A stretch of DNA of 64,000 bases from Owenia fusiformis (GCA_903813345.2 CAIIXF020000007.1:35310538-35374537), one strand, 5' to 3'. Counted from the stretch's first letter, positions 49,077 to 60,554 are shown. Translations and numbers: made by a program. The notes: a model not told the origin generated them from the sequence alone.

Positions 49077-50240
49077 TTATGCTGTTTCTATGCCGGGCCG
49101 TTTACAACAGAACAGATTAACGACACCTTTCTTAAAATCTTGAAACTGAATCGAATACAGAACTGGGTTAACTGCGCAGTTGCTAAAAACTGCTGCGACG
49201 GCAAAGTTGTAGAAGTTGCCTTCTAGTGAAAGTGGAACCCCAGACAGAAAAAGGAAATCAAACACCTGTTTTGGTGAGGTACACATTATGTTAAGAAGCG
49301 CAACTAAAATCAGGGTTTTGATGATGTTACGTCGAGCCTGGACCATCTTTAGACGTCGCAGATCCGACGATGCACCGACGTTTAGATTTGTGTTGCTATG
49401 CAAAAACCAAGCCATTCTCCCATAGCAAACAGCCATGATGATAAGTGGAATATACCACATGACCACGAAATTACTGTAACTATAAACGTACTGAATTACA
49501 GGCACTGTGCGAAATTTAGCATACACGCCACAATCTCCATCGCGATAAGTTGTTGTTACAGCTAGAGCTAAGTAAAATGACGGTCCAATGAGCCAAACCA
49601 ATCCGAGAATAATTTTTGTCTTCCCTTCTGTGAAAAAGTATTTGTGCTTGAGTGGGTACAACACTGCGATGTATTTCTCCAGCGTCATGGCAACAAGGTT
49701 AATAGGTTGAAGTCGACACCAATGCTCAAACGAGAAAATACGACTGCAGCAATACGCATTACAAGCGAAATGCGCAGCTACTCCTTTTGCGCTAACAGGG
49801 ATGATTTCATGAAGTAAATAAGTTATAATCATCACTAAAGAGGATAATAAATCGATAAACGATTGATGGATTATGAATTTGTTTGTTGTCTTTGAACAAA
49901 GATACTTTAGGCTGAGCATTACTATTAACACGTTGACGTTCCCGATCGTTCCCATAGCACCTATTGCTACATACACGATTTGCATTGGTTTGCTTGCTCC
50001 AGTAACAAAACCTGTTCCATTGTTGCTGATTAATTCAGTTTCGTTTCCAATGGTTAAGTTTGTGGTCGCATCAGAGAGTTGCGGTGCTACGCTGACATTC
50101 ATTTCTATATTGGTTGATTTGCTTTGATCAAGTGTTTCAGGTAATGTTGTAACAGTGGTAGTTGCTGAATTTGTGCTGTAATGCTTTAGTTTGTTCGAGC
50201 AGTTAACACAATCTACAAGCATTAAATTAATAAAGCGCAT
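49077..50240 (-). CDS. Rhodopsin-class (class A) G-protein-coupled receptor, orphan
   Basis: 387 aa, single exon, seven membrane segments at about 86-110, 120-143, 168-190, 209-229, 256-275, 305-330 and 345-364. Landmarks seen: GNVNV with N101 in TM1, D130 in TM2, C164 (TM3 top) and C237 (loop 2) as the usual disulphide pair, EKY (188-190) in place of DRY, W216, P265, P323, and NPVLY (358-362). TM6 has CTSP where most class A receptors have CWxP. The long N-terminus has N-glycosylation sites at N48, N61, N66 and N74. The start is uncertain: Met47 is also possible, or an upstream exon may exist. The pattern suits the large orphan peptide/amine-like expansions of invertebrates; ligand unknown. 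Confidence 0.9.
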   Translation of the reverse strand: MRFINLMLVDCVNCSNKLKHYSTNSATTTVTTLPETLDQSKSTNIEMNVSVAPQLSDATTNLTIGNETELISNNGTGFVTGASKPMQIVYVAIGAMGTIGNVNVLIVMLSLKYLCSKTTNKFIIHQSFIDLLSSLVMIITYLLHEIIPVSAKGVAAHFACNAYCCSRIFSFEHWCRLQPINLVAMTLEKYIAVLYPLKHKYFFTEGKTKIILGLVWLIGPSFYLALAVTTTYRDGDCGVYAKFRTVPVIQYVYSYSNFVVMWYIPLIIMAVCYGRMAWFLHSNTNLNVGASSDLRRLKMVQARRNIIKTLILVALLNIMCTSPKQVFDFLFLSGVPLSLEGNFYNFAVAAVFSNCAVNPVLYSIQFQDFKKGVVNLFCCKRPGIETA

Positions 50241-52005
50241 AAACTCCCAAAAGTTTATACCACTTTAATTTGATACTAATATTGAAATATTTTCAAATCT
50301 TATCATATAGTGATACGTGAATCGTTTTCTTTGAGTTTAAAATGAAAAAAATAGTTGGTTGGAATAAAATGGAAAATAATTAAAACATGCCAATTCTTAA
50401 AAATAAGAAAGGCCAACAGTCATACCTTTATTTTTGAAGTTTAACGCTAAAATAGTATTCATTTCACTTATATTGGATGGAGGAAATAATATATTTTACA
50501 GTGCATGTATAGAGATTATCCTATATGAGGTTCGGGATATTGAGATTATCCAAAGGCACTGTCAAAGTGGATGCAGCAGACGGTACAAGCTATTTGACAA
50601 AAATCTTGATGGATTTCTTGAAAATAATGAGAAAACTTAAAAAACAAACCTGGATATGCGTGTCCTCAAAACCTCACCTGTGAAACCTAACTTGTCATAG
50701 GATAAATGAATTATGTGATGCTCGGTTTTGAATATAAGGGCATATCCAAAATCTCCCATATCATAACCCCCATACCCTGCCTCTGATAAAAAATCAACTT
50801 CTCAAATCTGCTTGATGACACTTTCACAAGATGATATTCCACTAGCCCTTCGGGCTTCGTGGAATATCACTTGTGAAAGATGCACGGGTATTCACCTCAA
50901 TAGAGGCTATATTGTTTTTCAGTCGTATATGAAGTTGATATCGTTTATCAGCCACATATATCGGTATGATAATCAAATTGATTTTTTATTGATTTTTAAA
51001 GACTTGATTTCTAGTGATATACTTTTAGTGCCACGTAAATAAATATCATCAAATATCATCACTCATTCGCCCACTCGTGTTGATATTTGATATCAACTCT
51101 ACAATAAAATGTGATCTGAAACTATCTTGTTTATTTGATAATCTAAGATTCTAAACTAGTGGTAAATTCATAGAATTTAAAAAATGAAATGTACCAAAAA
51201 ATCATGACAAATAATATTCGTTTGAATAATAAAACAATTTAAAACCATTTTAACTTTAAGAATGATTGAAATATCTATTTCAATTCACATATCTATCATA
51301 GTATTATATAGTTCTACTCACCCGTCTCTTGCAAATCAGTTTTGATGGTGAACATGTTGTAGATATATTCTAACTTAAATATGAAAACTGGAAACTTCCC
51401 ACATCTTTCACATTTCAGATTTAACTATTATTGAAATGCCATATTGCAGTATAATATGACACTAAAAGCCATGAAATGATTTCGCCATGAAACATGTCAA
51501 ATTATGCGATATGTTACATGTTTATATCATTATTAATCAAAATTACAACAAAGGCTCAGGTGTGCGACAAAAACATTTAAACTTTTCACGGAGGCGACTA
51601 ATGTCACACTGAGCACCAGGAGGTCGCGGTGATATCTTGAAGAAGCAAATATCAATTAAACGGCCCTTTAGATCAGAGAATTTGAATCACACGAATGAAC
51701 ATATTTTATTACACCCCTCGTGTAAATTCAAAATATAATAAACTTCGCCAAAGTGGAATCAACGATCTCTACTCTCCCTTGGAATAGAGAGTTTCTAACA
51801 AGCTTTAGATAAATAGAGACAGAGATAAATCAGAATGATACTTTGCTATCAATCGTGTGCACGGCAAATGATTGCATATCGAAGAACGGTCTCTTTAAGT
51901 CAATTGTACATGCAGTGCGTTTATGGTAAGCTGTCATCATGTAAAAGGCGAATGGTCATCTTCCAAAGTCGTTAAAACAACAAAAATTACCATTTTAAAT
52001 AAAGA
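50241..52005. other. Intergenic; hairpin at 50821-50879
   Basis: CTTTCACAAG..GATATTCCACTAGCCC folds onto GGGCTTCGTGGAATATC..CTTGTGAAAG, a 59-bp stem-loop with few mismatches, the strongest structure in this stretch. Nothing coding was recognised; the frame at 50812-51042 runs through the hairpin by chance. Confidence 0.6.
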
Positions 52006-52102
52006 CAAGGCATTAACATGCAAAATATCACCAACATTTGTTACAGACGCCAACCGCCGATCGACAACCACCGTTACAAAAACGGTTGTGGTGACATAAA
52101 AT
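52006..52102. repeat. Compact copy of the GGCATTAACATG dispersed repeat
   Basis: Runs from ACAAGGCATTAACATG through TTACAGACGCCAACCGCCG to TTGTGGTGACAT. It matches the two flanks of the satellite at 17380-19195 and part of 11609-11700. Confidence 0.65.
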
Positions 52103-52225
52103 GATTCATTTTAACCTTGGCCCTTGATCTTCAAAACAATGACTTTTCTTTTTGGTACTCTTAAGGCTAATTGTTTTAAATAATTTTAAACAAAATCGAC
52201 ATTTTCTAAGTTCATGAATGCTTAA

Positions 52226-53058
52226 AGGCCCCATATAAAGTTTAAACCACTTTGGCTTATATTGTAGTCTTACCCAATGTTATCAAAGTGTGATATGTGA
52301 AACTTTTTTTTTTAATTTCAAAAAGTGGTTTTTGATAGACTTTTTGTTCCAAAATTTGTGAATTTATTTAAAACCAACTTTTAGAGGTCACTCATATCTT
52401 CTAATTAGCCACAATTCATACCAATGTATAGCATTCATCCTCCCATGTTTTTTGCCGAAAGAATTAAGAAAATCGGTTCATAAATAAGCGAGAAATGAAC
52501 TTATCAGTGCATGAAAATGGTTCTGAGAAAAATGCATTTCAAAATTTCAGTTCTCATAGAAACCAATGGCACAATGATATCTAAAACATAATTTATTCTT
52601 CCTTTTGACCTGGTTAGACAATCAACATTGGTTTTTTATGAAAGTCTAACATATTTAGAAAAGATTGACATCGAAAAAAAAAATTCAATTTTTTTCAAAA
52701 AGTTTTTGGTACCTTAGTGACATCACTAATGTTTCAAAATATTTTTGATATGCTAAAACATTGAAGTGGCCCATTAAATATGGCATTTTATTATTGAAAT
52801 AGTGTGTCCTTTGTTCAATCTTTGCATTTGTGTTAAAAAGATAATCTTTTTTGAAATGCATTAAGAAATATTTGATGATTAAGAAATTTCAACTTATTTT
52901 GAAAAATGGCGGAAAATTTGAATATTTGAGAAATGAAATGCTCACAACTTTTTTTTCAAAAATTTTTTTTTGTTCAGAAATCTCTAAAACCACTTTTTAA
53001 GTCCTGACAAATAGTAAATGAATGATAAAAAAATATTTTCAAACTTTAGACGGGGACT
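52226..53058. mobile_element. 833-bp element with TTAA target duplication
   Basis: The left end AGGCCCCATATAAAG and the right-end complement AGTCCCCGTCTAAAG are inverted, and TTAA is present on both sides (52222-52225, 53059-53062). TTAA duplications are typical of piggyBac and Kolobok. The ends match neither family clearly and no transposase is present. The interior is AT-rich with repeated AAACCACTTT motifs. Confidence 0.65.
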
Positions 53059-53141
53059 TTAACCAGTTTACCATAAAAACTGTCACATGTGGGGTGTATT
53101 GATGATGTCATTGATATCAAGTTCTTATTCAGTTTTGTTGT

Positions 53142-54131
53142 TTATGGACAGGCGGGTGGTTGGTACCCTCCGCAGTTTTGGGAGACAAAGTCCGTAATGT
53201 TGACTTCACTTCCACCAGACACTGGTCGACACCTTGCCTGTCTCCACACAGGCCACGAGGCAAAAAATCGTTCTAACCAAGCCAGTTCACACCCACATAC
53301 AAATGGATTGGAATCTACCCATAATGTGGTCAGAGCAGTCAGTTTCTCGAATGTACACCTCTCGAGTGTTGTCAGGTTGTTGTTGGCGACTACAATTCGG
53401 TCCACGCTTGATTCAAGTCCTACAAAAGCTTGGGGATCGATATTCAGAATATACGTTGTCTGTAAGTCAAGACTTGTCAATGCATTCATGTTGTTGAAAA
53501 TTCCACTCGGGAGATTCGAAGGGGAGAATGTGTTGTAGCTCATATCTAAAATTCGAAGTGCAGAAAGGGTTTTCACAGCATCGGGAATTCCAGTTAATTG
53601 ATTGTATTTAAAGTCGATCTCTTGCAATGAACTACTTTGTCCTATAAATGCATTGGAACCGATGGTTGTCAGTCTATTTCCTTGTGCTTCAAAATCCCGT
53701 AGACTTGTCATATGATCCATTGTATCGTTCGGTATATCCGTCAAGTAATTATATGACAGATCTATCTCTTCAACCAGCTGTAATCTTCGCATAGCATTAG
53801 CTGGGAAAGCTGTGATTTGGTTATCTCTCAAGTTCAATGAAAACAAATTCGGCATATTATCGAAGGCATTCTCTACAATGTCAGTTACGCCACTGTCTCG
53901 AAAGGTTATCCGATAGATATCCCGACCTCCAGGATTAACTATCTCTAGAGTACCAATAGGACCACCATCGAACCTCAGTCCTGAACAGTCCACGGAATAT
54001 TTTCCAACAGATTCTACGAATGAACAATAACAGTTTAACCTTGGTCCTAAGTTACAAGCAGAAGCTTGGCCTGAATTGGTATCCGAGATGGACACAAGGT
54101 ACATCAAGGCGATTGCAATCACTCTCGACAT
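53142..54131 (-). CDS. Secreted leucine-rich-repeat protein, paralogue 2
   Basis: 329 aa, single exon, same plan as the 47305-48297 gene: signal peptide from the inner ATG at 54131 (VIAIALMYLVSIS), N-terminal cysteine cap, about seven LRRs, C-terminal cap with NPFVCGCELAWLERFF, ending CGGYQPPACP. The frame is open to 54221, but the extra 30 residues are not hydrophobic and are not shared with the paralogue. The last 80 or so codons are almost identical at DNA level to the paralogue, while the first two thirds differ far more. Likely extracellular; function unknown. Confidence 0.88.
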   Translation of the reverse strand: MSRVIAIALMYLVSISDTNSGQASACNLGPRLNCYCSFVESVGKYSVDCSGLRFDGGPIGTLEIVNPGGRDIYRITFRDSGVTDIVENAFDNMPNLFSLNLRDNQITAFPANAMRRLQLVEEIDLSYNYLTDIPNDTMDHMTSLRDFEAQGNRLTTIGSNAFIGQSSSLQEIDFKYNQLTGIPDAVKTLSALRILDMSYNTFSPSNLPSGIFNNMNALTSLDLQTTYILNIDPQAFVGLESSVDRIVVANNNLTTLERCTFEKLTALTTLWVDSNPFVCGCELAWLERFFASWPVWRQARCRPVSGGSEVNITDFVSQNCGGYQPPACP

Positions 54132-54759
54132 CTTTGAGAAAGAAATGAAGTTCTTAATGAAATTGATCGAAACCGAATTTCTTACTCTCAAAGTGGCGAA
54201 ATGAACACATGTTTGTAACATTTATATTTATATCTTCTGTGATAAGATGTATTTCGATATAATATTATTCTAGGGTCAAGATATGCCCTAGCTTACGTGT
54301 ACGTATATGGTTTCGTACGCAACATTACAACATATACTAAATCAATCTTTTAAATATTCACAATGATCACGAGGCGGCATCATCTAATTTGGTTAATGGG
54401 GGGGGGGGGAGCAAGTTGCTTTATCAAGATCTTCACACAATTTATTTTTAACTCTAAAACTGCTCAAACCCACATGCACATTGACCAAACAAGCAGTGAT
54501 GACATCCCTGATTATGCACTATCAAAAGATACTACAAAAACCTTTCGGTGATTTTTCATCTTAACTTAATAAGAGGATCACCAAATAGGTTTTGCATATA
54601 TGGGACTATCGCATCTGCCATATTAGTACGATTAGGGATTTTCATTTACTGAGTTGTTGAGTTGGTGAGTTTTGTATCAAACCCTAACAATTAAAATGCT
54701 TTGTACACTACAATAACTGTTCTAACATAACATGCTTTATGTATAACAGTTTTTTCAAA
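54132..54759. other. Intergenic; G-tract at 54398-54407
   Basis: 5' flank of LRR gene 2. No repeat structure except a run of ten or so G. Confidence 0.45.
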
Positions 54760-54868
54760 ACATGGAATCCATACACCCCTCGGGGTGTCCTTTTCATATC
54801 ACTTGTTAATTAATATTGTATGAAAACTAAAATTGAATAATGAATTGCATTGAATTGAATTGAATAAC
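54760..54868 (+). mobile_element. LINE 3' end with stem-loop and ATTGA tail
   Basis: ACACCCCTCGGGGTGT hairpin, GTATGAAAACTAAAATTGAA, then ATTGAATTGAATTGAATAA. Same arrangement as the minus-strand fragment at 13540-13690. No coding remains. Confidence 0.55.
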
Positions 54869-55554
54869 CATTTCTAACCTATGACATCATGGAATTAGCC
54901 GATATGACTAAAAGCTACTTTAATCCAGAGAGAATAAAAAGGTTTAAAATGAAGGATATCGTAGTTACTTGTTGGTGATATATGCTATTTGCATAGACTG
55001 TTCGTTACAAAATGAATCTGACGGTAAATTGTAAACATTCCCGTCACGTTCTCCGCCGAAAGCAAAACACATGACAATTTGCCAAATACATAAATAAGTA
55101 AAATTTTCAAATTTAATCAACAAATATATTCATTAATTGAACATCAATCAATTAAAAAGTCATTAATGTCATATTAGACAAACTGATAAAGTTCTTGGCT
55201 TCCCTTTCCTGTGCTTCAAGAAACTACGGTTTTCATACACTTTAATTATTTGGACATTTCCTGGTTGTTTATTGCACTTTATTACGATAACATTTAATGT
55301 AATTAGATGACTAACCGTATTCAAGCTCAAAGCAAACTGGTGGGACCAAAACGGGTTTGCCATGTACTTCAATATTCCACTGAGGTTCGACCACGAAGGA
55401 CAAACGCCTGGACATCAAGGATTAAAAAGTTCCAAAAAACAATAAAATAGATAAATTGCAATATCATCATAATCGACACTAATTAAAGCACCTTCTTAAC
55501 ATTCATTACAATTTGGTCGAGAATTACAGTTTCTTGAGCATTTATTGGACAGGG
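54869..55554. other. 5' flank of the chitin-binding gene
   Basis: AT-rich, no recognised gene or repeat. The minus-strand frame at 55169-55372 shows no family features. Confidence 0.4.
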
Positions 55555-58500
55555 ATGGAGCGGTACATAGTTTTCGGTGTCATTTACATGATCACTACAT
55601 CTGTAAATGGGTGGTACATTCAAAACACAGGCACCAACACAGGTAGCAATACAGGCAGTAACACTGGCGCGGGTACAAATGCAGTTGGCAATACCGGAGG
55701 GACAACCAATATAAGTAAGTGTTTTCTGTTCTATTCCAGAATACACAAAGGATTTACACAAAGATACATAAAAATTAGAATACTGATATTATAACTATAA
55801 TATTTTTTTAATTATTTTTAATAATCATAATTAAACATCTTAGGTTATATCATCATTTGCCAAAATTACGGATTACATGTTTTTGCTCCGATTGCTTTGC
55901 CCAACTTTTTCTGATTATTGAATTTCACACATTTGAAATTTTTCCGTTATGATTCTGCTAAAAAAGCGATTGAGTGAAGAAGAAACTACAGAGAAAATTG
56001 AGGCAATCGAAGTGAATCTAGAATCAATTATAATCATCCAGGGGTCACTAATCAACTAGGCTTAACAATGGATATAATAACAGCATAGTTAGTTAAGCAT
56101 GGACTCTTAAATTCTGGAAGTTTAAATTAATAACCCCTGATGAGTCAACTCCGAAAGGAACGGAAAATACTGTAGAGCCAGGGATATCTTCACAGGTCGA
56201 CTTGGGATGTGTCGATGTTGTTTGCTGCACTCGGCCTGTGAGTGAATTCCCCTTTGGTTTTCTTGCAGTTGACCTAAGTATACCAGATTCGTCTTTAACA
56301 ACCGCTGGTATTCCTGATGGTGTTGGTGCATCTACTGCTGGTCTTCCAAATCAAGCTATGACAACTGCTGGTCTTCCAAATCAACCTGTAACAACTGCTG
56401 GTCTTCCAAATCAAGCTATAACAACTGCTGGTCTTCCAAATCAACCTGTAACAACTGCTGGTCTTCCAAATCAAGCTATAACAACTGCTGGTCTTCCAAA
56501 TCAAGTAACGACTGCTGTTCTTCCAAATCAAGTTATAACAACTGCTGGTCTTCCGAATCAACCTGTAACAACTGCTGGTCTTCCGAATCAAGCTATAACG
56601 ACTGCTGGTCTTCCAAATCAGGCTATAACAACTGCTGGTCTTCCAAATCAACCTATAACAACTGCCGATCTTCCAAATCAAGCTATAACAACTGCTGGTC
56701 TTCCAAATCAAGCTATAACAACTGCTGGTCTTCCAAATCAACCTATAACAACTGCTGGTCTTCCAAATCAGGCTATAACGACTGCTGGTCTTCCGAATCA
56801 AGCTATAACGACTGCTGGTCTTCCGAATCAAGCTATAACAACTGCTGGTCTTCCAAATCAACCTGTAACAACTGCTGGTCTTCCGAATTAAGCTATAGCA
56901 ACTGCTGGTCTTCCAAATCAAGCTATAACAACTGCTGGTCTTCCAAATCAACCTGTAACAACTGCTGGTCTTCCAAATCAAGCTATAACAACTGCTGGTC
57001 TTCCAAATCAAGCTATAACAACTGCTGGTCTTCCGAATCAACCTGTAACAACTGCTGGTCTTCCGAATCAAGCTATAACAACTGCTGGTCTTCCGAATCA
57101 AGCTATAACAACTGCTGGTTTTCCAAATCAAGTTATAACGACTGCTGGTCTTCCAAATCAAGCTATAACGACTGCTGGTCTTCCGAGTCAAGCTATAACA
57201 ACTACTGGTCTTCCAAATCAAGCTATAACGACTGCTGGTCTTCCGAATCAAGCTATAACGACTGCTGGTCTTCCGAATCAACCTGTAACAACTGCTGGTC
57301 TTCCGAATCAACCTATAACGACTGCTGGTCTTTCAAATCAGGCTATAACAACCGCTGATCTTCCAAATCAAGCCATAACTACTGCTGGTCTTCCAAATCA
57401 GGCTATATCAACTGCTGGTCTTCTAAATCAGGCTATACTAACTGCTGGTCTTCCAAACCAAGCTGCAACAACTGCTGGTCTTCCAGATCAAATTGTCGGA
57501 CCATCAAACATACCTTTACAAGATGACCCGATGTCCATTAACAATCAAGTCGAAAGCGCACGTGTAAAAAATATCAATTCTACATCCGCACCTGATGTCA
57601 TGGTTAGGGTCAGTCCTGGACCTATGTTTTTACCTATTGTGCTCAGTTTGGCAATTTTTTCGACAATGCTTTTTGTTAGCTTCCTTCTTACTGGGGCACC
57701 AGGGAGATGCATCATCTCCATGTAACACCTCGCCTCTCAGAAAAAAAATTGGGCCCAAGAAAAGGCCCCAAAAAGTGGGCCTTTTTAGTCATAAATGGGC
57801 CTTCTAAGGCCTTTCAGTCCAAATTTTGAAGAAAATGGGCCCACCTTCTGGTTTTAGGGGCCCAAAGATTTTTTAAGCGCAAGCGCGGAAGTTTATTTCT
57901 CACACCAGAATTTGGGTCCCCCTGTTGGTTCCCAGATCCACCCCTGCCTCTATTCACAGTTTCAACACCGACCCCGTGTGTCTCTCAAAAGGGTTAGTAT
58001 TTGCTATTTAGCTTATTCATCAAAAAAGATGGCAGTAGCTGTTTGTTAAATATGAACGATCTCAAAGGAAAATCATGATGCTTTACCATATTTATCTTTT
58101 ATTATTTTTTCACGTAGGATGTAGCTTTGTTGGGGAGTTTCTGGCAAATCCTACAAATCCGCAGGCGTTCTACCATTGTGACGCGGGTAATGTTGCACGG
58201 CCGAAGTTATGTGCAGGAGGAACTCAATGGTGCCAGGCCATTCTCACATGTGACTACATAGGCGCAATCTGTCCTTCAGGTGGAAGTAGTGGTAACACTG
58301 GTGGAGGAGGTGGGGCAGTCGTCCCACCAGTAACTGGAGGGTCACTTGGTAAGTGTCTCGGAACATATTTGACATGATACGTATCATTCTAACATGCTAC
58401 AATAAAATTTGCAATCTCTAGTTCAATCTAACTATCGCTTTTGCTAATATGGTCTTCTCCACTGTAAATAAGTTAATGGTCTCTCATGGAATATCCCCAT

Positions 58501-58810
58501 CTCCTTTGTACTTTATGCAAATCTTAATCTCACTAGAATATTTTGGAAACCCCATTGTGGTTTTATCTTATGGCCAACGAAGCCATTTTTCTCATACACT
58601 TTATACTGTATTTCTCTTCCAGTGGGAACTGCTTGTCCAACGTTAACGGAATATGCACCGAATCCTTCTGATACCAGTACATTCTACTATTGCGTTCCTA
58701 ATCCTATGGGCGGAAACATGTGGGTACTAGGCAGTTGCCCCACTCAGTTCCCTAAGTGGTGTCAGACTACTACAAAGAGGATATGCATCGGCGCCAATGA
58801 TGCTTGTTAA
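55555..58810 (+). CDS. Secreted protein with two chitin-binding-like (peritrophin-type) domains
   Basis: Exons 55555-55714, 58118-58348 and 58623-58810 (TAA at 58808) join with phase 1 at every junction, with donors GTAAGT/GTAAGTG and acceptors GTAG/TTCCAG, giving 192 aa. Exon 1 encodes a signal peptide (YIVFGVIYMITTSVNG) and an NTGTNTGSNTG linker. Exon 2 has six cysteines from CSFVGEF to AIC with FYHC; exon 3 has six from CPTL to DAC with FYYC. Six-cysteine spacing with an aromatic pair before the second Cys is that of type-2 chitin-binding domains (CBM14). A Gly/Val/Pro linker separates them. It is probably extracellular and binds chitin-like glycan, which is inferred. The first intron contains the repeat exon candidate at 56269-57725. 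Confidence 0.78.
56269..57725 (+). CDS. Candidate alternative exon: Thr-rich decapeptide repeats plus membrane segment
   Basis: TCTTGCAG precedes 56269 and the reading frame there is phase 1, so it can be spliced onto exon 1 (55714) in frame. It encodes DLSIPDSS, then about 38 units of TTAGLPNQAI (30 bp each; one unit is 3 bp shorter), then a nonrepetitive stretch and a hydrophobic segment (FLPIVLSLAIFSTMLFVSFL) before TAG at 57723. Every unit keeps the frame; one TAA at 56889-56891 breaks it. No fitting phase-1 donor was seen, so it would be a terminal exon. If expressed it would be a mucin-like, membrane-anchored form. It could equally be a separate or dying gene, or a minisatellite in an intron. 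Confidence 0.4.
57745..57955. repeat. Dispersed repeat with GGGCC/GGCCC pairs (copy 2)
   Basis: Contains AAATTGGGCCCAAGAAAAGG, GAAGAAAATGGGCCC and TTGGTTCCCAGATCCACCCC, matching 41165-41345 in order. This copy is longer by a middle stretch with GCGCAAGCGCGG. It begins just after the repeat exon's stop. Confidence 0.7.
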
Positions 58811-59749
58811 TGTTTCTTTAAACACTCAAGGCAGCGCTTGTTTTTTATAATATGTCTGCTTGTTGGTAGGACTGAAACATATACTGGCCCAATGTGTATC
58901 CTTAACTTTCGACTTGGAACATCACTTAGCCTACACACAGTTAAGGGCCGTTGTATTACCTCATAAATTATAACTGACTATGCAATGCGATAATAAATAA
59001 ATATATAGTAAACTGTACATAAAATGGTGTTACAATCTTAATATTTAGTTCACTTTAAAAAATATGAAATAAATATAAGATAGATGGCATTATAGGTCGT
59101 TCAGAGATTTTTGCACCGTTTTGTTGCAGACTTAGTTAAATTGAATAATACCCGAAAGATACATTTTGAGGCTTTTGAGACATTACTTATTGTATATCTT
59201 TTCAGTCCATATGGCATCTAAGTAAAGACGAATCATTTATATTGAGAATATATAGAGGTCTCCACATTTTTACTTCCTGACAATTTATCTAAAAAGAAAT
59301 CCATAGTCTCTATCGGTCATTATGTGGCAAACTTTACGTGTCACAGTGACTTGTGTGTTAATATCTGGGACCAAGGAATAATATATAATAAATGTCTTAA
59401 TATAATTTTTATTATAGATATGATTAAATAATAATATAATCATTATAATACATTAAGTTCACAGTGCAGTGACCATTACTGCGTAAAAATCAAACTAAAT
59501 TGCGCAGTAAGTAGCACTAAGTATGTTTATTTCAGTGTCTCGTGTACTTTTATATAAGACAAGAAACGTGATTTTTTTTAAATTGCATTCCAGGGCCAAT
59601 CGAAGATTACAAGATAGGGCCAGGGAATAATTTAGATAATTGAACTAAATTGAAGTTATCCAGTTTATATAAAGTTGTGAAATCAAACCACGAATCTAGA
59701 AAAATGCCTCATCAAAATTAAAGGTTCCAGAGGATAACAAGATGTTGCT
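58811..59749. other. Intergenic, nothing recognised
   Basis: AT-rich 3' flank of the chitin-binding gene; no convincing frames or repeats. Confidence 0.45.
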
Positions 59750-60115
59750 GGCGTTTCCAAACAAAATAACCCATCCTCTATTTAGAAAAAAATTTACAAT
59801 CATACATATTTTTCATAAATTCCGTCCAGCATCCGGGGAATGAGTTTTTGTCTCCCCGTGTTCGAGAAAGACCTCTAAGCCAGAAGTGTATAGTTTATGA
59901 TAACCTATCGCAAAATGAGATTTTCATAGTTACTATGACTTACATCTTGATTCGCAAGGTTGCGATTACTCCAACTTCATTGTTTTCGAAGATGCTGACC
60001 TAATTTATACAGACAATAACAGGTTGCAGCTGGTGTAAAAATTGATTTATATTCCAAATAAAACAAAACAAAACGAAACACATATATTCTGGGTATTTCT
60101 TACTTAATGTGTAAT
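59750..60115. repeat. Diverged local duplication, copy 1 (copy 2 at 61065-61520)
   Basis: Shared in order: AAACAAA..AACC, TTTACNA.CATNCATATTT, CANAAATTCCG, CTCTAAGCCAGAA, and GTGTAAAAAT followed by AATAAAACAA. Copy 2 has an extra stretch with GGCGAAAGCTGGCTACGGCC. Noncoding. Confidence 0.5.
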
Positions 60116-60554
60116 GTATACTGTATACAGGGATTTAATTCAGGATGAATATTGGAGAAGCCCTAATCCTCTCATCCGACTGTATTTGATTAAGATATAA
60201 TTGTTCAGCAGGATAGTCAAAACTACCTTTTACCCGCAATTTCCATAATCATCGCTTAGGTATTTTTTCACCTGTCAATGAAATTGTCGAAACTTTCTGA
60301 AATGTATTCACTTCTGAATATATGTTTGATATCAGATATCCCCTGGATTCTTCATGACATATTGTTTTAATAGTGTAACTACTAATTCTGCCCTGAAAAC
60401 GTTGCCTTTGAACAGACTCTATTCCAAATAGAAACACATGACAGTGGATTTAATCCACCAGGTCTCATACCTATGCTACACAGAGTTAAAATGTTCTTAG
60501 CCATTCTCCACTGCGTCATTATAAGTGAGTTGATTTAACTTGTTTTATATATAT

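Noticed and set aside
55483-55761. Minus-strand 92-aa Cys-rich frame
   Set aside because: It is antisense to exon 1 of the chitin-binding gene, whose signal peptide and donor are better supported.
56295-57311. 338-aa minus-strand frame of SLIWKTSSCY repeats
   Set aside because: It is the reverse reading of the 30-bp repeat. It has no flanking nonrepetitive coding sequence, unlike the plus frame, which has an acceptor, a unique tail and a membrane segment.
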